From NCBI GenBank assembly GCA_002784145.1, contig PFKE01000107.1:1-38067 (forward strand): a DNA stretch of 38,067 nt. The letters run 5' to 3'. This document shows, in pieces, positions 25,665 through 33,560 of the stretch; positions within the stretch are counted from its first letter, which is position 1, and every line of letters begins with the position of its first letter. A model generated the notes under the pieces. It did no database searches, had not been told where the DNA came from, and worked only from the letters and a program-made list of their open reading frames with translations. Source of the DNA: Flavobacteriaceae bacterium CG_4_10_14_3_um_filter_33_47. GTDB lineage: Bacteria > Bacteroidota > Bacteroidia > Flavobacteriales > Flavobacteriaceae. The translations under genes were made by a program, and so were the position numbers.

Positions 25665-25666
25665 GG

Positions 25667-25777
25667 TTAAAAGGATTTCATGATTATATAAAACACAATA
25701 ATATACACAAGATTAGCAATTAAAATTATGGAGTATAATGTCAACCAAGGTTGTTTAGGTTGTTCGTTGTCGGTCAT
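25667..25777 (-). CDS. 36-residue single-pass membrane peptide
   Basis: A tiny gene: ATG at 25777, TAA at 25667. The peptide starts MTDNEQPKQPWLTLYSIILI, continues through a hydrophobic run (ANLVYIIVFYIIM) and ends KSF. It is a single membrane span with an acidic/polar N-terminus. Gaps of 2 bp on both sides to PIG-L and the symporter show operon membership. It may be an accessory subunit of the symporter, as small peptides are for other transporters, but this is inference. Confidence 0.75.
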   Translation of the reverse strand: MTDNEQPKQPWLTLYSIILIANLVYIIVFYIIMKSF

Positions 25778-25779
25778 TT

Positions 25780-28311
25780 TTAGTTGTTTATTTTTGCCTC
25801 AAGTTTTATGTCTTCTTTTCCTATGGAAAGCATATTTGCAAATAATCTGTAGGCTCCAGAAACGCCTTCTGGAAATTCTCTAAAAAAACTTAATCCAGTA
25901 TAGATGTAATAGCCCTTTCCATGTTTAGCAACGAGTAAGCTACCATTTTTTGGGCTTTCATTTTGATCGTTCATAGATAAAATAGGCGAGAAGGCTTCTG
26001 ACCATTTATTAGGAAAATATAAGCCGCGCTCTTGCGTCCAACCTTCAAAGTCTTTTTGAGTAATTTTGTTAGGATAATTTAAGATAGGATGATTAGGGTT
26101 TAAAAAACGGACTTCCGAATTTTCATCGGTTACCCGATCTCTAGAAAGCGTTAAGTCATAAGGCGCTAAATCATCAACTTGTAATCTGGAATTTGTGTTG
26201 TATTGAACAATCATATTGCCACCATTTTCAACAAAATCAAACAATATTTGTTGTTTATATTTTAAATCTTCTATGGTGTTATAGGCTCTAATGCCAATCA
26301 CAACGGCATCAAATCTACTTAAAACCTCTTCGTTAATATCCTTCGGATTTATTATGGCAACATGATATCCAATTTGTCTAAGGCTTTCAGGCAATACATC
26401 GCCAGCACCTTCAATATAAGCAATGTTTTCACCTTTCTTTTCAATATTTAATCGAACTACTTTACTTTCACTGGGTAATAAAACCGTTTGAAATGGAATA
26501 TGGTCATAGGCTATTTCAATCAGCTCTCTTGTATAAATGGTATCATCAACATTTACCATAGGCGAAATAAGCCCTTCACTTTGATTTTTTGGAGGAATAA
26601 TCGTGAAAACAACGGTTTGCTCTTCACCTTTATGGGCTATGGAGACCATTTGTTTTTCAGGATATACAGTCCAATCTTTTGGATGCGCTATGGAGACAAA
26701 TCCTTCCATAAAATCTTTACCAGCTTTTACAATAACTGAGATATCTTTTTGCTTGTCATTTTCAAAAATGATGACTTTTTCTGTGATTTTGGATGAAGCT
26801 ACAGGAATAATTTCAAAAGGTTTATACATTTCACCTTTAACAGGGTCGTTAGTTTTATAAACCAAAGGTTTAATAAACTCCATGGGTGTGTTTTCAATGT
26901 CTAGTTTGAATGTAGCATAATACACCACAGGTGTTTCTGGTTTTCCAATAAGATTTATATCATCAACCTTATACAAGCCTAAAGTTCCTTTTGAAGTTAG
27001 CCAATAAGGTGTTGTTGGTTCTTGATTTTTTGAAATGACTATAGTATCTTTTAAAAGTTCTTTTTTATTGTTTTCTAAAACAAAACGTTTGTATAATGTT
27101 TTATGCTGTCTGTCTGTAATGGTTAATCCAGTAAAAACAATGTTGGTGTTGCTACGGTTAACCATCTCAATAGCAATTGGTACTCGAGCATGTTGTGTTG
27201 CATGATTTGTGTTGGCTACCGCTTCTAAATATAAACCAGAACATGCCAATAGGATGTCTTTAATTTCTTTAGATTTTATGGTTCTCCAATGCGAGTCTTC
27301 TAAATTCTCAATCAATTTATAAGCTTTAACCAATTGAGGAACTGATGCCGAAGGATTTGTGAAATCAAAATCTGTTTGTACTTTTAACAGGATGTTTTCT
27401 ATGGCCTTTCCACCTTTTACACGATTCCAAGACGTATCAATACCTTCAAAAATATTGGTTTTATCTTGTGGTAATGAGCCTTTGATAAGTTCTATATATT
27501 CTAACTCTTTACCTCTGCTACCAGTACTTCCAAAGCCTTGAGATTGGTGTTTGCTTCGGCTTAATGCTGCAATTTCTGGATTGCTTAAACCATTTAATGG
27601 AAAGTAAACACCTGTATCTATACTTAACAAATTGGTTTTGTCTGCGTTATCAAATTTTTCCTGGCTGCCATAAAACCACCATGAGGTATTAAAAAATTCT
27701 CTTTTTGGTTGCCATAAACTGGTGCTTTTGAGTTGTTCTGGGTAAGCTGAAGGATTATTGGCTAAATCAAACGCTTCTACACTTAACATGGCTGAACTGG
27801 TATGATGCCCATGGGTGCTTCCCGGACTTCTATGATCAAAACGATTGATGATGATATCTGGCTTAAAGGTTCTGATAGCCAGAACCACATCGGATAAAAC
27901 GTCATTTCTATTCCAAATGGCTAAAGTTTCATCAGGATGTTTTGAATAGCCAAAATCGTTAGCTCTGGTAAAAAGCTGTTCGCCACCATCCATTTTTCTC
28001 GCGGCCAATAACTCCTGGGTTCTAATAACTCCTAACAATTCGCTAATTTCAGGACCAATTAAATTTTGTCCACCATCACCACGAGTTAGCGCTAAATAAG
28101 CGGTTCTTGCTTTTAATTCATTAGATAAATAAGAAATCAGGCGGGTATTTTCGTCATCTGGATGTGCTGCTATGTACATAACAGACCCAAGAAAATTTAA
28201 TTTTTGGATGGATTGATAGATCTCTGATGCATTAGGTTTTTTGGGTTGTTGTGCGTAATTTATAAATGAAAAAAATAGAAGTAAAAATGTAAAAAGTCTT
28301 GATTTTTGCAT
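25780..28311 (-). CDS. exported PIG-L (LmbE-like) deacetylase with C-terminal domains
   Basis: A zinc-dependent N-acetyl-sugar deacetylase-like protein of 843 residues. MQKSRLFTFLLLFFSFINYA is a signal peptide. The PIG-L domain (about 35-290) has AAHPDDEN (48-55), ALTRGDGGQN, and a histidine-rich segment, NRFDHRSPGSTHGHHTS. Residues of about 380-640 look like beta-sandwich modules. The C-terminal 200 residues resemble a ThuA/GATase-like fold (VVIGIRAYNTIEDLKYKQQI). It leads an operon with a symporter and a Gfo/Idh enzyme, suggesting outer deacetylation, uptake and oxidation of an amino sugar or conjugate. Confidence 0.9.
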   Translation of the reverse strand: MQKSRLFTFLLLFFSFINYAQQPKKPNASEIYQSIQKLNFLGSVMYIAAHPDDENTRLISYLSNELKARTAYLALTRGDGGQNLIGPEISELLGVIRTQELLAARKMDGGEQLFTRANDFGYSKHPDETLAIWNRNDVLSDVVLAIRTFKPDIIINRFDHRSPGSTHGHHTSSAMLSVEAFDLANNPSAYPEQLKSTSLWQPKREFFNTSWWFYGSQEKFDNADKTNLLSIDTGVYFPLNGLSNPEIAALSRSKHQSQGFGSTGSRGKELEYIELIKGSLPQDKTNIFEGIDTSWNRVKGGKAIENILLKVQTDFDFTNPSASVPQLVKAYKLIENLEDSHWRTIKSKEIKDILLACSGLYLEAVANTNHATQHARVPIAIEMVNRSNTNIVFTGLTITDRQHKTLYKRFVLENNKKELLKDTIVISKNQEPTTPYWLTSKGTLGLYKVDDINLIGKPETPVVYYATFKLDIENTPMEFIKPLVYKTNDPVKGEMYKPFEIIPVASSKITEKVIIFENDKQKDISVIVKAGKDFMEGFVSIAHPKDWTVYPEKQMVSIAHKGEEQTVVFTIIPPKNQSEGLISPMVNVDDTIYTRELIEIAYDHIPFQTVLLPSESKVVRLNIEKKGENIAYIEGAGDVLPESLRQIGYHVAIINPKDINEEVLSRFDAVVIGIRAYNTIEDLKYKQQILFDFVENGGNMIVQYNTNSRLQVDDLAPYDLTLSRDRVTDENSEVRFLNPNHPILNYPNKITQKDFEGWTQERGLYFPNKWSEAFSPILSMNDQNESPKNGSLLVAKHGKGYYIYTGLSFFREFPEGVSGAYRLFANMLSIGKEDIKLEAKINN

Positions 28312-28333
28312 TATTTAATTGTTTGGAATGAAT

Positions 28334-28341
28334 CAAATATA
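28334..28341 (-). promoter_or_regulatory. -7 box of the PIG-L operon
   Basis: TATATTTG on the minus strand fits TAnnTTTG and lies 22 bp before the PIG-L ATG at 28311. A TTG is present 15 nt further upstream, which is short of the usual 19-21, so the -33 part is weak. Confidence 0.5.
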
Positions 28342-28401
28342 GAAAAAGATACCAGCCAACTCGTAGCTTTTAATGTTTCTTTAACGAAATAAAAGAAAAA
28401 A

Positions 28402-29472
28402 TTAAAACCATTTTTTCTTTTTAAAATAATAAAGCATGGAAAGGAACACAACGACCATAATTCCACATAAAATAAAATAAGCGTATTTGTAATGAAGTTC
28501 AGGCATATAATCGAAATTCATGCCGTAAATACCTGCCATAAACGTAAGCGGGATAAATATGGTCGATATAATGGTTAATACTTTCATAACCTCATTCATT
28601 TTATTGCTTATGGTGGTCATGTACATATCCATAAGACTCCATATCATTTCTCTATATATTTCAATATTTTCTGAGATTTGAATAACGTGGTCATAAACAT
28701 CTCTAAAAAAATGAATGGTTTTATCTTTTATAAAGTCACTTTCATTTTTTTCTAGTTTACTAATAATCTCTCGTAAAGGAAAGATTGCGCGACGAACTTT
28801 AAGAACTTCACGCTTTAAATTTTGTATTTGCTGACTTATTTCTTCTTGAGAAAATCCGTTGAATAAATTGTCTTCTAAATCTTCAATTTTATTACTTAGC
28901 GTTTCAACAATGATATAATAATTATCTACTATGGCATCAATTAAAGCATAAAGTAAATAATCTGAACCCAATGTTCTAACACGTCCTTTAGCAAGTCTTA
29001 TGCGCTCTCTTAAAGGGTTAAAAACATCACCTTCAGCTTCTTGAAAGCTTAGTACATAAGTATCTCCTAAAATAAAACTTACTTGTTCTGATATAAATTG
29101 CTCATCATTATCATAATAAAGCATGTTTAAAACAATGAAAATATAATTATCATATTCATCTATTTTAGGTCTGTGCGATGTGTTAACAATATCTTCTAAA
29201 GTAAGTGAATGTAAATGGTATTCTTTTCCAATTTTTTCAATAGCATCTACATGATTTAAGCCATTAAAATTAATCCATGTTACTGTTTCGGTAGTTTTAT
29301 AATGAAAAACATCTTCAATGTTTGCATGAACTTTTTCTTGAATAGTTTCAGAATTGTAATCAAATGACTCTATGAAGAGTTTTTGCGTTTCTTTGTTGCC
29401 GGTATAAACAATAGAACCAGGACTTAATCCAATTTTCTTATTATGCTTTAGTGTTCTTTTTTTTTTACCCAT
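28402..29472 (-). CDS. corA: CorA family magnesium/cobalt transporter
   Basis: A 356-residue divalent-cation channel. It has a large cytoplasmic N-terminal domain and two C-terminal membrane helices. The signature GMN lies in the first (FMAGIYGMNFDYMPEL, near 312-327), and the protein ends with a basic KKKKWF. ITTI-type linker helices precede it. The gene lies 31 bp after the MscS-like gene and is probably co-transcribed with it. No riboswitch is visible in that short gap. Confidence 0.95.
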   Translation of the reverse strand: MGKKKRTLKHNKKIGLSPGSIVYTGNKETQKLFIESFDYNSETIQEKVHANIEDVFHYKTTETVTWINFNGLNHVDAIEKIGKEYHLHSLTLEDIVNTSHRPKIDEYDNYIFIVLNMLYYDNDEQFISEQVSFILGDTYVLSFQEAEGDVFNPLRERIRLAKGRVRTLGSDYLLYALIDAIVDNYYIIVETLSNKIEDLEDNLFNGFSQEEISQQIQNLKREVLKVRRAIFPLREIISKLEKNESDFIKDKTIHFFRDVYDHVIQISENIEIYREMIWSLMDMYMTTISNKMNEVMKVLTIISTIFIPLTFMAGIYGMNFDYMPELHYKYAYFILCGIMVVVFLSMLYYFKKKKWF

Positions 29473-29503
29473 ATGACATTAATATTCTTTTAAAGATAAG
29501 GTT

Positions 29504-30034
29504 TTATTCATAATCTTCATCTATAGCATCTTTTTGAATCAATGTCACGGCTTTTTGTAACATAAGATTATTGGGATAGGTAACCAAATTACCATTGTCT
29601 AATCTTAGATGAAGTTGAAAAGCACCAATATCTTCAATAATGGCTTCCAAAGGAAAATCGTTATCATGAATCATAATTTTATCACCAACTTTATATGGAA
29701 AAGAAAAAAACATGATGACTCCAGAAGTGATATTACTTAATATGGACCATATGGCAAATAATCCAATACCTACTACAGCAAAAACAGAAGAAAATACTAA
29801 GGCAATTTGATTGGGCTCAACACCAAGTATGATGGTCTGGATGAGCAAAGCAATTAACAATAGAGTAACCGTAATATATTTTGAAATAAGTTTTACTCTT
29901 GCAATATTTATGTTACTGCGTCTACCAATACTGTAAACTATTTTTTTTAAAATATAATTGATAAGAAAAAAGAAAAATAAGAGAATAATGGTTTCAATGA
30001 TTTCCCATTGATATAGTTTGAAAATGGTTTCCAT
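29504..30034 (-). CDS. small mechanosensitive channel (MscS) family protein
   Basis: A 176-residue protein with three to four membrane helices (about 10-115), followed by the MscS beta domain: FSFPYKVGDKIMIHDNDFPLEAIIEDIGAF and VTYPNNLMLQKAV. It stops soon after the beta domain, so it lacks the C-terminal cage of Escherichia coli MscS. This short form is common in flavobacteria. The 140-bp gap upstream shows no clear TAnnTTTG promoter. Confidence 0.88.
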   Translation of the reverse strand: METIFKLYQWEIIETIILLFFFFLINYILKKIVYSIGRRSNINIARVKLISKYITVTLLLIALLIQTIILGVEPNQIALVFSSVFAVVGIGLFAIWSILSNITSGVIMFFSFPYKVGDKIMIHDNDFPLEAIIEDIGAFQLHLRLDNGNLVTYPNNLMLQKAVTLIQKDAIDEDYE

Positions 30035-30174
30035 CTGTTTAATTTATTGCTTTAGAGGTTTGACGCCATGCCCTTGTTTATTATTTTGTACGCTTTGCAA
30101 TAACTTAAAGGACTTTACATAAGGTTAAAAGTTAGTATAAAGATACAATGATTTAATTTTTTAATTCTAAATTA

Positions 30175-30762
30175 TCAACCAACAATTTTTAAAAGCGTAT
30201 TATAAACGAGGTGCATTGGAAGACCCATAACATTAAAATAAGAGCCTTCCATTTTGGTAACACCAATTTGGCCAATCCATTCTTGAATGCCGTAGGCTCC
30301 AGCTTTGTCAAAAGGTTTGCATTTTTTTATATAGTATAAAATCTCTTCATCGGTAAGATTTTTAAAAGTCACTTTTGTGATATCGTTTACGGTTTTTTGA
30401 AATCCTGTTGTGGTAAAACAAACCGATGTAATAACATCATGGGTTTTATTACTTAAAGATTTTAACATATTAACCGCATCGGTTTCATTAATGGGCTTCC
30501 CTAAAGCTTTGTTTTCGTGCCAAACAATGGTATCGCTGGTAATGAGAATGTCATGGTCCTTAAGTTCGTCTTTAAATGGCATGGCTTTTAATTGAGATAA
30601 ATAATCACTAATCTCAAAATGTCTTAATCTAAAAGGATAGTCTTCCTTAATGGGTTTTAATCTTATTTCAAAATCCAACCCTAACTCTTTAAAGAATAAT
30701 TGCCTCCTTGGTGAGCCAGAAGCCAAGATGATTTGATGGTTTTTAAGTTGTTCATTTAGCAT
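30175..30762 (-). CDS. maf: Maf family nucleotide pyrophosphatase
   Basis: Hydrolyses non-canonical nucleoside triphosphates (house-cleaning of dTTP/UTP-like or m7GTP substrates). The 195 residues have the family start ILASGSPRRQLFFKELGL (12-29), catalytic Asp77 in ITSDTIVW, ALGKPINETDAV, and GAYGIQEWIGQIGVTKMEGSY. Its ATG shares one base with the UbiA stop (TAATG). It is the usual neighbour of the UbiA and HAD genes in flavobacteria. Confidence 0.95.
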   Translation of the reverse strand: MLNEQLKNHQIILASGSPRRQLFFKELGLDFEIRLKPIKEDYPFRLRHFEISDYLSQLKAMPFKDELKDHDILITSDTIVWHENKALGKPINETDAVNMLKSLSNKTHDVITSVCFTTTGFQKTVNDITKVTFKNLTDEEILYYIKKCKPFDKAGAYGIQEWIGQIGVTKMEGSYFNVMGLPMHLVYNTLLKIVG

Positions 30763-31679
30763 TAGTGCAATAAGATAAATGGATAGAGTAATATAGAAAG
30801 CATACCCAATAGCATGACGAATTTAAGAACATTACTGATCGTGTGAAACTCTCTTTTTGTTTTGGCATTAAATATTAAAATACAAAGATAAATAAGTGGT
30901 GCAATGATAAAAATCAAATAATATATAACGGCTACAGGTTGCTTGTACAAGGTATTATTTACGTAATAAATTATGGCTACTAAAGGAATAAGACACGTTA
31001 CAAAAAGTAATGTTGTTGCGCGTTTCCGTCCTATTACAATAGGCAGTGTATGCATGCCTGTTTTATAATCGCCATCAAAATCTTCAAGGTCTTTGGCTAT
31101 TTCACGAATCAAATTTATCATAAAAGCAAATAGGGCATAATTTAATAAAATTCTAAAAAAAACCAATTGAATGCCTTGATTTTGGTTTGTCATGGCAGGA
31201 ATTAACTCAAAAATGCCAACGATTAAAACGCTTAAAGCCACTAAAATAGAAATGGTAATATTACCCAATAAAAAAGTTTGTTTTAAATAGCTAGCATATA
31301 CATAGAGTAGAGCAGAAATAACCACGAAAATGGCAAAAAATTCATTTTTCCCTATTGCGTAAGAAATATAAAACCCTATAAAAACCCCAGTAACATTGAG
31401 AATTATATATAAATTATAGGCAACTTTTTTAGAAATCACTTTACCAATGACAACTTTTTCTGGTTTGTTTATCAAATCCGTTTCAATATCATAAATATCA
31501 TTAATCACATAACCAGCAGCGGCAATACAGATAGTACTTAATATTAACAGAAAAAACTGAAACGTATTTAAAGCCGTACTAACTCCAAATGGATGGAATA
31601 ATGCATATTTAATTAAGCATTGTACAAGCGCAATCATGAACAAATTTTTCCAACGAATTAGTTTTAGAAAGCTTGGCAT
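30762..31679 (-). CDS. UbiA prenyltransferase, geranylgeranylglycerol-phosphate synthase-like
   Basis: A membrane prenyltransferase of 305 residues with about nine helices. The first aspartate motif is NDIYDIETD (60-68), followed by NKPEK. The second is KDLEDFDGDYKTG (about 198-210). This subfamily of Bacteroidota is usually annotated as geranylgeranylglycerol-phosphate geranylgeranyltransferase, an assignment taken over from archaea, and its true product here is open. It lies 50 bp after the KdsC-like gene and overlaps maf. Confidence 0.9.
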   Translation of the reverse strand: MPSFLKLIRWKNLFMIALVQCLIKYALFHPFGVSTALNTFQFFLLILSTICIAAAGYVINDIYDIETDLINKPEKVVIGKVISKKVAYNLYIILNVTGVFIGFYISYAIGKNEFFAIFVVISALLYVYASYLKQTFLLGNITISILVALSVLIVGIFELIPAMTNQNQGIQLVFFRILLNYALFAFMINLIREIAKDLEDFDGDYKTGMHTLPIVIGRKRATTLLFVTCLIPLVAIIYYVNNTLYKQPVAVIYYLIFIIAPLIYLCILIFNAKTKREFHTISNVLKFVMLLGMLSILLYPFILLH

Positions 31680-31729
31680 TTTGTGATAAATTTTAACAAA
31701 TTCAAAAGTATTTTTTAATAGTATAAGAA

Positions 31730-32260
31730 TTAATCATATTTAGCATCAAAGTTTTTGCGCCATTGTTCCTGAACTTTCAAAACTTGCTCAATCACATCTC
31801 TTGCGGCACCATAACCACCATTTTTATGTGAAATATATTTTGAAATATTTTTTATTTCAGGAACGGCATCTTGCGGGCAACAAGGCAATCCAACCAATTG
31901 CATGACCTGATAATCTGGTAGGTCATCTCCCATGTACAAAACATTTTCAGATTTGATGTTGTATTTTGAAAGGAAAGCATGTAATTGCTCAATTTTATTA
32001 TGAGTACCAAGGTAAATCTCTTTAATTCCCAAGCCTTCTAAACGAATTCGAACCCCTTCATTAGAGCCACCAGAAATGATAGCGATGTGATATCCTAAAT
32101 CTACCGCTGTTTTTAAAGCATAACCGTCTTTAACATTCATGGTTCGTAACAAATCACCGCTTGCCGTAACGTGCACAGAGCCATCTGTTAAAACACCATC
32201 TATATCAAAAATAAACGTGGTAATATGTTGTAGGTATTCTTTATAGCTTTTTTCTTCCAT
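31730..32260 (-). CDS. kdsC: KdsC-like HAD phosphatase
   Basis: A type C0 HAD phosphatase of 176 residues, most like KDO-8-phosphate phosphatase of lipopolysaccharide synthesis. FIFDIDGVLTDG (16-27, nucleophile D19, acid D21) and YMGDDLPDYQVM (about 109-120) are the two aspartate sites, and the cap domain is lacking as in KdsC. Its start overlaps the DUF2520 gene by 20 bp. No kdsA or kdsB is near, so the substrate is inferred from the family. Confidence 0.88.
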   Translation of the reverse strand: MEEKSYKEYLQHITTFIFDIDGVLTDGSVHVTASGDLLRTMNVKDGYALKTAVDLGYHIAIISGGSNEGVRIRLEGLGIKEIYLGTHNKIEQLHAFLSKYNIKSENVLYMGDDLPDYQVMQLVGLPCCPQDAVPEIKNISKYISHKNGGYGAARDVIEQVLKVQEQWRKNFDAKYD

Positions 32261-33008
32261 GGGTATGTTGTATTGACGCTGTTAGTAGCTCATAAATGAT
32301 TTTATGAGATGAATGTTCTAATTGTTTTAAATGCTTTTTAATAGTTTTTTTGTCGTTTCTTCTGGCAGGACCTGTTTGTGCCATATAAGGAGATAAGGTT
32401 TGAATTTTATTGGCCGTTTCAAGGATGAGTGGTTTTAATAATTCAAATTCAGTTCCGGAGGACTCTACAATTTCATGGGCTATTCTGTACAGTTGATTGG
32501 TAAAATTATTTACAAAAACAGCAGCTAAATGTAAAGAACTTCGTTGCTCGCTATTAACCTTGTAGCATATACTTCCAATAGATTCAGCCAACAGTTTTAA
32601 AGTATTATAATCTTCTTTTTTAAGGGTCTCTATGCAAAATGGTACTTTGGTAAAATTGACTTCAGCGTCTTTGCTAAACGTTTGCAAAGGGTAAAAAACC
32701 CCACGATGATTTTTTTTATCTAAATCGTGTAAACCAACACTTCCTGATGTATGAACAACCAATCTGTTTTCAAAAGGAAGTTGAGATGATAATTTTGAAA
32801 TAGCATCATCGCTAATGGCAATAATATAAACGTCTGCAGGTTTTAATAAAGCTAAATCATCAATCACTTCAACCTCATTTTTATAAAAATCAATAACTTT
32901 TAAATGCCTGCTAAACCATTGATTTACAGCCATATTTTCAGCTTTACTAAAAGCTTTGTACAAATGTGTGGCTACATTACCAGAGCCAAGAATAACTACA
33001 GAAATCAT
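32241..33008 (-). CDS. Rossmann-like and DUF2520 protein
   Basis: A 255-residue F420-oxidoreductase-like protein. It starts ISVVILGSGNVATHLYKAF, a nucleotide-binding Rossmann fold. The DUF2520 C-terminal helical domain covers about 125-250 (SSLHLAAVFVNNFTNQLYRIA; SPYMAQTGPARRNDKKTIKKHL). The fold resembles 6-phosphogluconate or ketopantoate-reductase-like dehydrogenases. Substrate unknown. It leads the kdsC/UbiA/maf operon and is divergent from the hemoglobin gene with 60 bp between the starts. Confidence 0.9.
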   Translation of the reverse strand: MISVVILGSGNVATHLYKAFSKAENMAVNQWFSRHLKVIDFYKNEVEVIDDLALLKPADVYIIAISDDAISKLSSQLPFENRLVVHTSGSVGLHDLDKKNHRGVFYPLQTFSKDAEVNFTKVPFCIETLKKEDYNTLKLLAESIGSICYKVNSEQRSSLHLAAVFVNNFTNQLYRIAHEIVESSGTEFELLKPLILETANKIQTLSPYMAQTGPARRNDKKTIKKHLKQLEHSSHKIIYELLTASIQHTHGRKKL

Positions 33009-33054
33009 AATGCTAAAATAAGTAAGTTGGGCATTAAATAAAAGTCTATTAACG

Positions 33055-33062
33055 TATCTTTG
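33055..33062 (+). promoter_or_regulatory. -7 box of the truncated hemoglobin gene
   Basis: TATCTTTG matches TAnnTTTG and ends only 6 bp before the ATG at 33069. Transcription starting 5-8 nt after the box would give an mRNA with almost no leader. The nearest TTG upstream (33027-33029) is 25 nt away, longer than usual. Confidence 0.45.
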
Positions 33063-33068
33063 TTGTCC

Positions 33069-33461
33069 ATGGAAAAAAAAGATATTACTACCCGAGAAGA
33101 TGTTTTCTTATTGGTCAGTTCATTTTATAAAAAAGTGAGAAAAGACGATTTGTTAGCGCCTTTTTTTAATGAAACCATTAAAGATTGGGATGAACATTTA
33201 ATACGATTAACCACCTTTTGGGAATCGAATTTATTTTTAAAAACTAAATATTCCGGAAATCCACTAAAAGTTCATGTAAATGTTGATAAGCATTTCAATT
33301 ATACCATTTCTCAAATACATTTTGGTGTTTGGTTAAACCTTTGGTTTCAAACGGTTGATGAATTATTTTTAGGAGAATATGCAGAAAACGCCAAAAGCAG
33401 AGCCCGCAAAATGAGCACTTTTATGTATCTTAATATCTTTGATTCTAGAGCTAAAGATTAA
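33069..33461 (+). CDS. group III truncated hemoglobin
   Basis: A 130-residue heme protein of the 2/2 globin group III. EDVFLLVSSFYKKVRKDDLLAPFFNE begins the fold, TTFWESNLFLKTKYSGNPLKVH leads to a likely proximal histidine, and HFGVWLNLWFQTVDELFLGEYAENAKSRA ends it. It may bind oxygen or nitric oxide. A longer frame with a TTG start at 33060 would fall inside the -7 box, so I use the ATG at 33069. Confidence 0.92.
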   Translation: MEKKDITTREDVFLLVSSFYKKVRKDDLLAPFFNETIKDWDEHLIRLTTFWESNLFLKTKYSGNPLKVHVNVDKHFNYTISQIHFGVWLNLWFQTVDELFLGEYAENAKSRARKMSTFMYLNIFDSRAKD

Positions 33462-33527
33462 ATGGAATGATTATAATTTAACACAGATTTATATGATTAA
33501 TATCATTTTAGAGTGCGCAAAAAGCCT

Positions 33528-33535
33528 TAAATTTG
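33528..33535 (+). promoter_or_regulatory. candidate -7 box of ccsBA
   Basis: TAAATTTG fits TAnnTTTG and ends 25 bp before the CcsBA ATG. About 20 nt upstream lies only CATTTTAG, a weak -33 match. Confidence 0.4.
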
Positions 33536-33560
33536 TTGAACTTTTAAGATATCAATCACC

